This document shows positions 51,910 through 60,039 of a stretch of DNA of 64,000 bases, one piece after another. Both the position numbers and the translations under genes were made by a program. The notes beneath the pieces are model-generated. The model made no database searches. It was not told where the DNA came from and saw nothing but the letters and a program-made list of their open reading frames with translations. How positions within the stretch are numbered: position 1 is the stretch's first letter; each line of letters opens with the position of its first letter. This DNA comes from Chryseobacterium arthrosphaerae (GTDB lineage Bacteria > Bacteroidota > Bacteroidia > Flavobacteriales > Weeksellaceae). The DNA lies in NCBI RefSeq assembly GCF_001684965.1, contig NZ_MAYG01000001.1, positions 1,860,001-1,924,000 on the forward strand, read 5' to 3'.

Positions 51910-52665
51910 ATGAATGTTTTAAAAATACTCAAAAAATACATTATAGACAGCCAATTGTATGTCTCTTTAATGGGAACTCTTTTTGCAGTATTTTTTATGA
52001 AGGAGCAAAACACATTCCGTTTTCCTACTGTGCTTCTGATCTTTATCACCTATTTCAGCGGTTATCTCTACACAAAATATCAGTATACAAAGTATTTTTT
52101 AAAAATTGTTGTTTTGAATGCCATAGCCGGAATGATCTGTGCCTTCCTGATTATTCACAATCATAATGAAATACGGCTTCTGAAATGGTTCATTATCGTA
52201 GTACTCGGATTGCTCTACAACAGCTTTTTTCTTGAGGTCTACATCCGGAAAATCCCTTTGCTGAAGGTTTTTTACGTAGGTCTGGTCTGGGCATTGGTCA
52301 ATTGCTGGCTTACCCTTCCTGAGTTCAGCGTTCCTATTTTTCTGATCAGTTTTTTCTTTATCACAGCACTCGTTCTCCCGTTTGATATCCGGGATATGAA
52401 AAGTGATACGGTAAAGACTTTCCCCATGCTGATCGGCGTTCAGAATACAAAGTATATTGCCTATACACTGGTTTTCATCAGTAGCATCATCAGTGTCTTT
52501 TATCTTCAGATACAGTATGCCACCGCTTTTTTTATGGCCTGCATCACTACCTATCTTTTTATTTATTTCTCTGAGAACAAAAGAGATGACGCTTATTTTT
52601 CATTCGGGGTAGAAACTTGTTCGGCACTTCCTTTTTTATTTTTACTAATAATGGAGTATTTTTGA
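51910..52665 (+). CDS. UbiA-like membrane protein, degenerate
   Basis: 251 residues with about seven hydrophobic helices. The second aspartate motif of UbiA prenyltransferases is visible as LPFDIRDMKSDTVKTFPMLI (near 158), including the ADP-ribosylation-like spacing DxxDxxxD. The first motif (NDxxDxxxD), needed for binding prenyl diphosphate, is not found; the matching loop reads GYLYTKYQYTKYF. It may therefore be a non-catalytic relative. It heads an operon with recF (3 bases downstream), an unknown gene and DUF721. Its promoter lies within the divergent macroglobulin gene. An internal ATG at residue 22 is an alternative start if the transcript is not leaderless. Confidence 0.75.
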   Translation: MNVLKILKKYIIDSQLYVSLMGTLFAVFFMKEQNTFRFPTVLLIFITYFSGYLYTKYQYTKYFLKIVVLNAIAGMICAFLIIHNHNEIRLLKWFIIVVLGLLYNSFFLEVYIRKIPLLKVFYVGLVWALVNCWLTLPEFSVPIFLISFFFITALVLPFDIRDMKSDTVKTFPMLIGVQNTKYIAYTLVFISSIISVFYLQIQYATAFFMACITTYLFIYFSENKRDDAYFSFGVETCSALPFLFLLIMEYF

Positions 52666-52668
52666 CAA

Positions 52669-53748
52669 ATGATTATCAAGAAGCTTTCCGTTTACAATTT
52701 CAAGAACCATTCAGAAAAGAAATTTGAATTTTCCCCGCAGATCAACTGTTTTGTAGGGAATAATGGAGTGGGAAAAACCAATATTCTGGATGCGCTGCAT
52801 TATTTATCCGTAGGTAAAAGCTTTTTGGGAAATACCGACCTCAACAATATCAAGAGTGAGGAAGATTTTTTCACCATCGATGCTGAGATCAGGAATGAAG
52901 ACAGTGACGACATCATCAGAGTTACCCAGCCGAGAGAAGCCAAAAAGGTGATCAAAAAGAATGACAAAAGCTATGACAGGCTTGCCGACCATATCGGATA
53001 TCTGCCAAGCGTTATGATCTCGCCCTATGATTCCAATCTGATTTCAGATTCAGGGGAAAGCAGGCGTAAGTTTCTGGATGCCATGATCTCCCAGACCGAT
53101 TCTGAGTACCTTTTTGACCTCATCCAGTATCAGAAAACGATTCAGCAAAGGAATGCCTTACTGAAATATTTTGCCAAAAACAGAACCTGGGACAAAGATT
53201 CACTGGAGATCTATGATGACCCTATCATCCGTTTCGGAACCAAGATCTTTACTAAAAGAAAAGATTTTGTACAACAGCTGAATCCTATCGTTCAGAATTT
53301 TTACCAGATCATTTCAGGGGGAAAAGAATCCGTATCTGTACTCTATGAATCCCACCTGCTTGAAGATTCCTTTGAACAGCTTTTAAAAGAAAGCCTTGAA
53401 AGAGACCGTATGCTGACGTATACCTCCAAAGGAATCCATAAAGATGACCTTCTTTTTGAAATGGATCATGTCCTGATCAAGAAAATCGGTTCCCAGGGGC
53501 AGCAGAAATCGTTTCTCATTTCCTTAAAACTGGCACAGATGAGCCTGGTAAAGGAACTGACAAAAAAGACTCCCATTCTGCTTCTTGACGATATATTTGA
53601 TAAACTTGATGATACAAGGGTTTCACAGCTGATCGAATTGGTCAATAAGGAAAGCTTTGGGCAGATCTTTATTACGGATACGCATAGAGAACGTACAGAA
53701 AGTGTAGTTAAGAAAATCAATGAAGAAAGTATAATCTTTGAGATATGA
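52669..53748 (+). CDS. recF: DNA replication/repair protein RecF
   Basis: 359 residues, normal RecF length. The Walker A motif is GNNGVGKT (30-37). The body has PSVMISPYDSNLISDSGESR and RRKFLDAMISQ, then the ABC signature SQGQQKSFLISLKLAQM and Walker B with PILLLDDIFDKLDDTR. The final GQIFITDTHRER is the family ending. RecF binds DNA at gaps and helps load RecA with RecO and RecR. It overlaps the next gene by four bases and follows the UbiA-like gene by 3 bases. Confidence 0.95.
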   Translation: MIIKKLSVYNFKNHSEKKFEFSPQINCFVGNNGVGKTNILDALHYLSVGKSFLGNTDLNNIKSEEDFFTIDAEIRNEDSDDIIRVTQPREAKKVIKKNDKSYDRLADHIGYLPSVMISPYDSNLISDSGESRRKFLDAMISQTDSEYLFDLIQYQKTIQQRNALLKYFAKNRTWDKDSLEIYDDPIIRFGTKIFTKRKDFVQQLNPIVQNFYQIISGGKESVSVLYESHLLEDSFEQLLKESLERDRMLTYTSKGIHKDDLLFEMDHVLIKKIGSQGQQKSFLISLKLAQMSLVKELTKKTPILLLDDIFDKLDDTRVSQLIELVNKESFGQIFITDTHRERTESVVKKINEESIIFEI

Positions 53749-54428
53749 TACAAAAAATATTCCTTATCCTGCTTTCATTCTGCTTCGCTTTTTCTTTCAG
53801 CCAGAAGAAAAAGAAAAAACCTGCAGATCTGCTGGCAGAATATCATAATTATCAGATAGGTTCTCTCAACAAGAATTTCAAGCCCGTCCCTCTTCATAAA
53901 AGAATAGATAAATTTCCATTCAGTAAGGCGGCCCGGGTAAAAATTGTTTCTTATAATCTGAATTTAAAGAAAAGTGCCGCAATGTCTTACACTCCTCCTC
54001 CGCCACCTCCCAAAACAAAGGAGGATTCTATCAGGCTTACAAGATATTACGACAGTATTAAAAAAAATAAAGATTTTGAATTGAGAGAAGCTGTTGATCA
54101 TTCAGATTTTACAGGAATTCAGGAATCCAGAACATTAACTTTATCAGAGATTTCTGAGCTTACGGATGTTATCTATAATACCTGTGAAAAATATAATATA
54201 GGGTTTGTATCTACCAGAGGATGTTTTTTTCCAAGAAATGCCATCCTTCTCTATGATGAAAATGATCATATTTTCGCTTATTTTGAAATTTGTTTTGAAT
54301 GTTCCGCGATAGAATCTTCTCCAAGAAAAATGCTGGAACCTTTAGAAACCTGTGAATACCTTTATCCGGAGTTGGAAAAGTTTTTTAAAAGCAAAGGAGT
54401 AAGCACTCAATTTATAGAGAGAAAATAG
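53745..54428 (+). CDS. Exported protein of unknown function with a proline run
   Basis: 227 residues. The signal peptide is MIQKIFLILLSFCFAFSFSQ, then a very basic stretch (KKKKKPADLL). A run of six prolines with AMSYTPPPPPPKTKED lies near residue 78. The C-terminal domain (about 120-227) has SEISELTDVIYNTCEKYNIG and ILLYDENDHIFAYFEICFEC with several cysteines (CFEC). I do not recognise a family. The start overlaps the recF stop by four bases (ATGA) and the stop is 1 base from the DUF721 start, so it is inside the recF operon. Export in a replication operon is unusual. Confidence 0.75.
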   Translation: MIQKIFLILLSFCFAFSFSQKKKKKPADLLAEYHNYQIGSLNKNFKPVPLHKRIDKFPFSKAARVKIVSYNLNLKKSAAMSYTPPPPPPKTKEDSIRLTRYYDSIKKNKDFELREAVDHSDFTGIQESRTLTLSEISELTDVIYNTCEKYNIGFVSTRGCFFPRNAILLYDENDHIFAYFEICFECSAIESSPRKMLEPLETCEYLYPELEKFFKSKGVSTQFIERK

Positions 54429-54429
54429 T

Positions 54430-54723
54430 ATGAAGAAGAAAAAACGTGAATATCAATCGTCTGAACTGGTAAAGTCTTTTGCCAGGATTTATGGTTTTGA
54501 GGATAAACTTGTGGCATTTGAGATCAAGGATTTTCTTGAAGATTATCTTGATGAGAGCCTTTTTAAAGAGATCCGCAGTGTGAATCTTGAGAACGGATGT
54601 ATCATCATTAAAATTGATTCTCCATTACTGAAGCATGATTTCAAAATGCGTAAAGGTTTCTATCTGAAGAAGTTCCAGGACAAATTCGGGGCGGATCAGT
54701 TCCATGATCTTCAAATTTTGTAA
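54430..54723 (+). CDS. DUF721 protein (DciA-like)
   Basis: 97 residues. SSELVKSFARIYGFEDKLVA, then ACTUAL core EIKDFLEDYLDESLFKEIRS and IIIKIDSPLLKHDFKMRKG match DUF721, the domain of DciA, which loads or assists the replicative helicase in many bacteria. Its place beside recF fits a role in replication. A basic N-terminus (MKKKKREYQ) could bind DNA. Last gene of the operon; about 105 bases separate it from the double-glycine peptide gene. I am sure of the family, less of the DciA function for this short form. Confidence 0.87.
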   Translation: MKKKKREYQSSELVKSFARIYGFEDKLVAFEIKDFLEDYLDESLFKEIRSVNLENGCIIIKIDSPLLKHDFKMRKGFYLKKFQDKFGADQFHDLQIL

Positions 54724-54770
54724 AGTTTCCTTTATTCATCAAGGTTACAGGAAATTTATTTTTAAAATAA

Positions 54771-54803
54771 TTGGGTTTAGTTCGAAATTAAGTGATATAT
54801 TTA
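54771..54803 (+). promoter_or_regulatory. Flavobacterial-type promoter for the second double-glycine peptide
   Basis: TTG at 54771-54773, 22 bases, then TATATTTA at 54796-54803 (one mismatch to TAnnTTTG). The box ends 27 bases before the ATG at 54831. Confidence 0.5.
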
Positions 54804-54830
54804 AGGTACATAAATTAAATCATATTTACC

Positions 54831-54998
54831 ATGAAAAAAGTACTTAAGTCGAAGAAATTATCAAGAGAATCATTAAAAAAAGTTCAAGGTGCAGGAGGGC
54901 AAATGGTGTGTTGTGCCGTAAGCTGTATAGATATGACAGGATGTGGCTTTTGGGAGCAATTGCCAGCAGAATGCCCGGAACTTCCTTATTGCGTGTAA
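54831..54998 (+). CDS. Double-glycine leader peptide, six cysteines
   Basis: 55 residues. The leader is MKKVLKSKKLSRESLKKVQG followed by AGG, again basic and helical and ending at Gly-Gly. The core QMVCCAVSCIDMTGC and its continuation carry six cysteines (residues 27, 28, 32, 38, 48, 54). It has a good promoter and its own terminator, so it is an expressed, stand-alone unit. Leader and layout match the peptide at 740-880, but the core differs. No transporter or modifying enzyme is next to it. It may be a bacteriocin, a signal or a disulfide-bonded peptide; function is unknown. Confidence 0.8.
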   Translation: MKKVLKSKKLSRESLKKVQGAGGQMVCCAVSCIDMTGCGFWEQLPAECPELPYCV

Positions 54999-55020
54999 TC
55001 AATACTTATTTCATAGAAAA

Positions 55021-55042
55021 AAGCTACCAAAAATGGTAGCTT
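55021..55042. terminator. Bidirectional terminator
   Basis: A 9-bp stem (aagctacca with tggtagctt) with a 4-base loop, flanked by A and T runs, between the peptide gene and the convergent Gcr-type gene. Confidence 0.8.
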
Positions 55043-55050
55043 TCTTATTT

Positions 55051-57084
55051 TTATTTATGTTCTTCTGATTTATTGGAAATCGTGTTGCTCATCAGGTCAT
55101 CTGCTTTTTTATCCAGCCCTGAACGTAGCGGAAAGAAGAACTTCAGAGGATGTTTCATAAAATACCTGAAGATTTCCTTATAGATCTCGCTTACCTGTCC
55201 GAAGTTCATTTTTCTTGATCTGAATGCCAGGAACATGGACAAGCTGAAACTTATCAGAAAGTTGAAGAAACCTATCAGGAAAACCGTAATAAAGGAAATC
55301 CAGAAGGTATAGGAATCTACTGAAAAATCTTTCCCGTACAAACCTAATGCAAAGTTTCCGGCGGCAAAGGTAATGTGTCTGATATCAAGGTCAAGGCCAA
55401 AGAATAACCCCACAGGCGCTGTAGCTCCAAGGAAAACCCCGAACCAGAAATTGGAAACGATTCCCGGCCAGTTTTTAGCATAATATTTTGAAAGTCCTTT
55501 CGCAAATTTCTTTCCGAAAAAGCTTCTGATGGAAAGGTTCTTAGCAATCCTTTCGGGAATCTGATAAAATACGGAGTTGTTTCCGATATTTCCTGAAATG
55601 ATTCCTGAAATAAAGAGATAGAAACCGGCAATACAGGCATGCAGAATCGCTTTAGACTTGAAAGGATCAAGGTCTTTAAGCAATTTATCTGATCTGTCAA
55701 CCGCTAAGTTTTGGGAGAAAAACACGTCCAGCCCGTAGATAATGGCCAATGCTACCGGAAATGCCAGCAGTACATTCCCTACAAAGGCAATAAACTGGCT
55801 CCGGAATAATTTTGATACGAGATGTGCAAATTCGGTATTGTTTCTCTTGCCGTTTCCTTCCTCAGAAAGTACTTTGGTCATGGTAGCGGCAGTCATAGCC
55901 GGCTGCTTGGTAGCAAGGGTGAATCCCATCAGGTAGATCATCACAAATCCCATCGCATAGTTCATTGAATATAAGAATGCATGGGAGAAATCACTTCCGG
56001 GAATATATCCGTACAGCATTTTCAGAACGCAGAGTGCTCCTACGATAATTCCTCCTCCGCTTGCTTTGTAGAACATGGTCATATATTCTTTGCGGGTAGA
56101 AGTGATATAATGGGCTCCTGCTTCTGCCGTATGGTTCGTAATAAGGTGTGAGAGCAGCCTTGTACTGTCGTTGATCAGGTCTGCAATATTATTTTTATGA
56201 GATTTGTAATTCAGGATGTTAAAGATCAGCTGTTTGGATTTGATCAGTACATCTTCCTCGGAATCAATGATCAACAGCTGAACGATCTCATAGATTCTTT
56301 CCGTCTGCTGGCGGATCTTCAGCAATGATTGGTTGATCTTTCCTGAAATACCATATTTGGCGGAGTTCTTGAAAGCAATATTCACAAATTCAAGACACTG
56401 TTCCGCATAGATTTTGATCTGCTTATAACGGCTGTCCTTCGAATGCAGCTGTAATCCCGGATCTTTGACAAGGTCATCCGCCAAAGCTTCAAGCTCATTC
56501 TGAAGAGCGAGAAAAGGATTGGACAGGTTCCTATACTGAGGAGCCATTCTCACCACCTCAACTTCCATTGCCATTCCCGTTACCCTCCAGGAAAGGATAT
56601 TCATGGAGAAGATCAGTTCTTTTTTTACATTAGGCTTAATGATAAAATCTGAAGCACCCAGCAAAGTCAGGAATTCATCAACTTCATTTTCAGGAAGGTT
56701 CTGTAAATGTTTCAAATCTGTTTTAGGCCTCAGACTGACGTTGTCAATCATATACCACACCGTTTTTTCGTTTTCTACGGGCGGCAGTACCTTATTCAGG
56801 ATTCTTTTTTTGAGTTCCGGAAAGAAGGCATTCTCAGAGAGGATATTGGCTTCAGTCAGCGAGAGATTGAAAGGTCTTCCTCTGAAAATATTGTGAATAT
56901 AATGCTTAAAATTTTCAGCAAAAGCGGGATTGCTTCTGAGGAAATTGAGCACATCTGTAAAGTCCGCCCTTTTTACGCTCTCCAAAAACTCGGCAAACGG
57001 TTCTAAAGAAAGGGTTTCGTTCTTAAAAGAAAAATATTTTTTAAGAACTGACTCAAAATTTGTGCTTGAATTAAAGAATTTCAT
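55051..57084 (-). CDS. Gcr-type membrane protein (annotated site-specific recombinase, PF10136)
   Basis: 677 residues. The N-terminal half (1-340) is soluble and helical, with SWRVTGMAMEVEVVRMAPQY near 175. The C-terminal half has about six membrane helices: IIVGALCVLKMLYGYIPGSD, MGFVMIYLMGFTLATKQPAM, IAFVGNVLLAFPVALAIIYG, and LKAILHACIAGFYLFISGII-type sequence. This is the Gcr/SpecificRecomb family, named after a Neisseria recombinase but built like an integral membrane protein; the recombinase label is doubtful. It follows mtgA by 13 bases and probably shares the operon of mtgA and the binding-protein gene. Confidence 0.85.
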   Translation of the reverse strand: MKFFNSSTNFESVLKKYFSFKNETLSLEPFAEFLESVKRADFTDVLNFLRSNPAFAENFKHYIHNIFRGRPFNLSLTEANILSENAFFPELKKRILNKVLPPVENEKTVWYMIDNVSLRPKTDLKHLQNLPENEVDEFLTLLGASDFIIKPNVKKELIFSMNILSWRVTGMAMEVEVVRMAPQYRNLSNPFLALQNELEALADDLVKDPGLQLHSKDSRYKQIKIYAEQCLEFVNIAFKNSAKYGISGKINQSLLKIRQQTERIYEIVQLLIIDSEEDVLIKSKQLIFNILNYKSHKNNIADLINDSTRLLSHLITNHTAEAGAHYITSTRKEYMTMFYKASGGGIIVGALCVLKMLYGYIPGSDFSHAFLYSMNYAMGFVMIYLMGFTLATKQPAMTAATMTKVLSEEGNGKRNNTEFAHLVSKLFRSQFIAFVGNVLLAFPVALAIIYGLDVFFSQNLAVDRSDKLLKDLDPFKSKAILHACIAGFYLFISGIISGNIGNNSVFYQIPERIAKNLSIRSFFGKKFAKGLSKYYAKNWPGIVSNFWFGVFLGATAPVGLFFGLDLDIRHITFAAGNFALGLYGKDFSVDSYTFWISFITVFLIGFFNFLISFSLSMFLAFRSRKMNFGQVSEIYKEIFRYFMKHPLKFFFPLRSGLDKKADDLMSNTISNKSEEHK

Positions 57085-57097
57085 TAGTACAAAGATA

Positions 57098-57742
57098 CTA
57101 TTTCAAACTTACATTCCTCATCTGTCTCATGATCCAATTGTGTTTCTTTCTCAGATAGGGAGACGGATTCTTCGGATCATACTTCTTCGGATTGGGCAGT
57201 ACGGCTGCAATCCAGGCTGCATCTGAAGCACTTAAGTCTTTAGATGATTTCCCGAAATAATATTGTGCTGCCGCCTCTACTCCAAATACTCCCTGCCCCA
57301 TTTCAATGGAATTCAGGTATCTTTCAAGGATAATATCCTTACTCCATACTTTTTCAATTATAAAAGTGTACACTGCTTCCAGCCCTTTTCTGATCCAGCT
57401 TCTGCCCTGCCAGAGAAAGACGTTTTTGGCAGTCTGCTGTGAAATGGTGCTTCCGCCTCTTATTTTCTTTCCTTTTTCGTTGTACTTCATCGCTTTTTCG
57501 ATCGCTGTATAATCGAAGCCGTTGTGATCAAAGAATTTCTGATCTTCAGATGCTATTACAGCCTTTTTTACATTATTTCCCATTTCATCATAAGAAATAT
57601 AGTCCCTGTGCAGTTTTCCGTATTCAAAAAGACCTCCTATCTGGGTAATGGTGATTGGCGGATTAAAGAATCTGCCCCAGATAATGAAAACTACATTCAG
57701 CACAAGAACGATAAAGATAAACTGTTTAATTTTTTTCCACAT
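57098..57742 (-). CDS. mtgA: Monofunctional peptidoglycan transglycosylase
   Basis: 214 residues from the ATG at 57742 (MWKKIKQFIFIVLVLNVVFI). A TTG 11 codons upstream is also in frame, but the ATG gives the usual short cytoplasmic end and membrane anchor. The GT51 domain shows ASEDQKFFDHNGFDYTAI with the catalytic Glu66, GGSTISQQTAKNVFLWQGRS (96-115) and ERYLNSIEMGQGVFGVEAAA. It polymerises lipid II into glycan strands in the periplasm and has no transpeptidase domain. It lies between the substrate-binding lipoprotein gene and the Gcr-type gene. Confidence 0.93.
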   Translation of the reverse strand: MWKKIKQFIFIVLVLNVVFIIWGRFFNPPITITQIGGLFEYGKLHRDYISYDEMGNNVKKAVIASEDQKFFDHNGFDYTAIEKAMKYNEKGKKIRGGSTISQQTAKNVFLWQGRSWIRKGLEAVYTFIIEKVWSKDIILERYLNSIEMGQGVFGVEAAAQYYFGKSSKDLSASDAAWIAAVLPNPKKYDPKNPSPYLRKKHNWIMRQMRNVSLK

Positions 57743-57785
57743 AACGTTATTAAAAGGAAAGGCAAAAATAAGCAAATAGTCCGAG

Positions 57786-58832
57786 TTACTGCAATTCTTT
57801 CATGTAGGTAAGCTGATAATCCGGTAAAAGTTCGGGATGGAAGATTTTAATATAGTCTTTAAGGATCAGATCGGCTCTCACTACTCCACTTTCAAAGAAA
57901 TCGTTGGCTTTCATTTTCTCTTTTCCGGCAATGGTATAGATTTTACCTTTATTGAATACGTCAAGTTTTCCGTAAAAAGGATTCATGCCCAGCATTTCTT
58001 TTTTAGAGGTATGGCTTCCTGCGTTTACCCAGTACTGAACGCCGCCGGCTTTTGCATATACTTCCTCAAAGCTCATCGTCATTGCTTTTTCTTCTCTGTT
58101 GTCCTTCATGATATAATTAGCATTGGCATCCGCAATATAATGTGCCACGGAAGTATTTCCTCCCGGCAGATACCATACATCTCCATACATTTCATTGGCC
58201 AGCACAACGGGACTTTCTTTTGCTTTTAAGGCAAGCTGCTTCAGCTCATTGTAGTTTTTCTCTACTTCCAGGTATTTGGCTTCCGCTTCTTTTTCTTTTC
58301 CGAAAAATTCTCCAAAAAGCTTGATATACGCTGTTTTCTGTAATGGCTGCTGTTCCATATATTCATCCAGAAACACCACCTGAATTCCATTGTTTTTCAA
58401 TAGCTGATAGGCATTGTCGAAACTTGCAATATAATTGGTAAAAACGGCATCCGGCTTCATGGAAATAATTTTCTCCACATCATATTTCTGCTCACTTCCT
58501 ACATTTTGAATTTTCCCTTCCTTTACCAGGTTCTGAATCTTTTCTGAATAAATATACTCCGGACTTGAAACTCCTATGATCAGATCTTCGGCTCCAAGTT
58601 CGGAAATATATCCGGCCATACTGGCGTTAAGAAGGATAATTTTTTTGAATGGAGTCTGATTTTTTTTGAAATTGTAGGAGAAATTTCCCGATTTCAGCTC
58701 CAGATTTCCGTCCTGCTCCTTGTATTGGGTACGATTTGAGATATTTGTCCAATCTGAGGACGAAATTTTTTGTTCTCTTTTACAAGCAATTAGCGAAAAT
58801 ACCGTGAATAAAAGTAAAATTTTCTGTTTCAT
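57786..58832 (-). CDS. Periplasmic substrate-binding lipoprotein (BtuF/FepB-like)
   Basis: 348 residues. Lipobox SLIAC (Cys17). The class III binding-protein fold shows IILLNASMAGYISELGAEDL near 65 and SMKPDAVFTNYIASFDNAYQ near 125. The long linking helix and the C-terminal lobe follow, with SPVVLANEMYGDVWYLPGGN and PFYGKLDVFNKGKIYTIAGK. Such proteins bring vitamin B12, haem or ferric siderophores to ABC importers. No permease or ATPase is adjacent, so the ligand is unknown. It is the first gene of a run with mtgA (44 bases from the chosen mtgA start) and the Gcr-type gene. Confidence 0.88.
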   Translation of the reverse strand: MKQKILLLFTVFSLIACKREQKISSSDWTNISNRTQYKEQDGNLELKSGNFSYNFKKNQTPFKKIILLNASMAGYISELGAEDLIIGVSSPEYIYSEKIQNLVKEGKIQNVGSEQKYDVEKIISMKPDAVFTNYIASFDNAYQLLKNNGIQVVFLDEYMEQQPLQKTAYIKLFGEFFGKEKEAEAKYLEVEKNYNELKQLALKAKESPVVLANEMYGDVWYLPGGNTSVAHYIADANANYIMKDNREEKAMTMSFEEVYAKAGGVQYWVNAGSHTSKKEMLGMNPFYGKLDVFNKGKIYTIAGKEKMKANDFFESGVVRADLILKDYIKIFHPELLPDYQLTYMKELQ

Positions 58833-58856
58833 GTTTCAAAGAACGGAAAAAAGTGG

Positions 58857-58864
58857 TATATTTG
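58857..58864 (+). promoter_or_regulatory. -7 box of the tRNA-Arg promoter
   Basis: TATATTTG is an exact TAnnTTTG match 27 bases upstream of the tRNA. At the -33 position only TTTC (58834-58837) is seen rather than TTG. Confidence 0.6.
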
Positions 58865-58891
58865 CAACCGTTAAACAACAAGATAACAAAC

Positions 58892-58965
58892 GGCCTCGTG
58901 GCGCAACTGAATAGCGCATCTGATTACGGCTCAGAAGGTTACAGGTTTGAATCCTGTCGAGGTCA
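58892..58965 (+). tRNA. tRNA-Arg (anticodon ACG)
   Basis: A 74-base cloverleaf. The acceptor stem ggcctcg pairs with cgaggtc (one G-T pair) and the discriminator is A58965. The D arm has gcgc-aactgaata-gcgc. The anticodon stem tctga/tcaga holds loop ttacggc, giving anticodon ACG. The T arm is acagg-tttgaat-cctgt. The 3' CCA is not encoded. It reads the CGN arginine codons, with the A probably edited to inosine. Confidence 0.95.
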
Positions 58966-58973
58966 CAAACGAC

Positions 58974-59007
58974 AATATGCGCAAATTTAGGACAATTTGC
59001 GCATATT
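58974..59007 (+). terminator. Terminator after tRNA-Arg
   Basis: A perfect 14-bp stem (aatatgcgcaaatt with aatttgcgcatatt), a 6-base loop and a T-rich tail (tattttatatt). It also faces the convergent AraC gene's 3' end. Confidence 0.85.
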
Positions 59008-59039
59008 TATTTTATATTACCAATAATCAACTGGTTACT

Positions 59040-59864
59040 TTAATAAATATAATCTTTCTTAAACTGTGAAGGTGTTACATCTTTGTATTTCTTGAAAAAA
59101 CGATTAATGTGACTTTCATCGGTAAATCCTAATTCAAATGCGATCTCCCCAATTCTTAGATTAGTGTAAAGAAGTTTATTTTCAATTAAATTGAGCCTAT
59201 AATAAGCAATATAATTCTGTAGAGTTTGTTTAGTATGTTTTTTGAAATAGCGGCTAACGTACGTGGTGGATAAACCAAAGGCCTCTCCTATTTTTTCTAT
59301 TTTAATCTTTTTAGGATCATAGATATTGGTATGAATATATTGTAGAATGTTTAAAATTTTGTCTTCAGAAGTTTCACATAATTCTTCTGGCATTTCTAAA
59401 GCAATATTCCTGGCCACCAATAGAATTAAGGAATTCATAAGTTGCTCAATAAGACTTTTACTGTATAAACTTTTATTAATGCACTCCCGGACAATTCCAT
59501 CTACTAAAGATTTCACTAAATATTTATCTGAACGATTGTACAGAACACATCCTTTTGTAGTGGTAGCTGTTTGTAACAAATGTTCCAATTTTAAACTATT
59601 TTCCATAGCTAACGCATTGTTTTCTATATAATTTCTGTGAAAAGCAACACGTAAGAACTCTGTGATCTCCTCTACTTCAAAACTACAAACATCATTTGGA
59701 GTCAGAAGTAATAAATCACCACTAGTGTAAGGCACACGATGTCCATTTATCTTCTGCTGTCCGTTACCTGATATAATATAAACAATTTCGAAATAATGCT
59801 GAACCTGCCCGTCCAATGGACATTCATTTACTTTTTCATAGTTAATCTCATAAGGGCTATACAT
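59040..59864 (-). CDS. AraC-family transcriptional regulator
   Basis: 274 residues. The N-terminal cupin-like domain has VQHYFEIVYIISGNGQQKIN and SGDLLLLTPNDVCSFEVEEI. A helical linker leads to the AraC DNA-binding domain: EKIGEAFGLSTTYVSRYFKK, the second helix-turn-helix IGEIAFELGFTDESHINRFF, and KKYKDVTPSQFKKDY, the standard end. It is divergent from the flavoprotein gene at 60040, about 175 bases away, and is the likely regulator of that gene in response to a small molecule. The gene is visibly more AT-rich than much of the window. Confidence 0.92.
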   Translation of the reverse strand: MYSPYEINYEKVNECPLDGQVQHYFEIVYIISGNGQQKINGHRVPYTSGDLLLLTPNDVCSFEVEEITEFLRVAFHRNYIENNALAMENSLKLEHLLQTATTTKGCVLYNRSDKYLVKSLVDGIVRECINKSLYSKSLIEQLMNSLILLVARNIALEMPEELCETSEDKILNILQYIHTNIYDPKKIKIEKIGEAFGLSTTYVSRYFKKHTKQTLQNYIAYYRLNLIENKLLYTNLRIGEIAFELGFTDESHINRFFKKYKDVTPSQFKKDYIY

Positions 59865-60013
59865 ATAATCGTGTTTTATTTATACATAAAAAGCGTAAAA
59901 ATACAAATTAGCAAGGTAAAATCTGTATTAATAAACCCTAAACTATAACAATTTTATCCTGAATATACTAAAAAAGAGCACAATATTACAAATTATCAGA
60001 CATGCCTTTACTG

Positions 60014-60021
60014 TAATTTTG
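60014..60021 (+). promoter_or_regulatory. -7 box for the flavoprotein gene
   Basis: TAATTTTG at 60014-60021 is an exact TAnnTTTG match, 18 bases before the chosen ATG. I see no TTG at the -33 distance, which fits a promoter that needs an activator such as the divergent AraC protein. Confidence 0.55.
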
Positions 60022-60039
60022 CTGTACAAATTTATTTCA

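Noticed and set aside
55051..57084. Site-specific recombinase function for the Gcr-type protein
   Set aside because: The family name suggests recombination, but the sequence has no tyrosine or serine recombinase motif and has several membrane helices. I kept the family name only.
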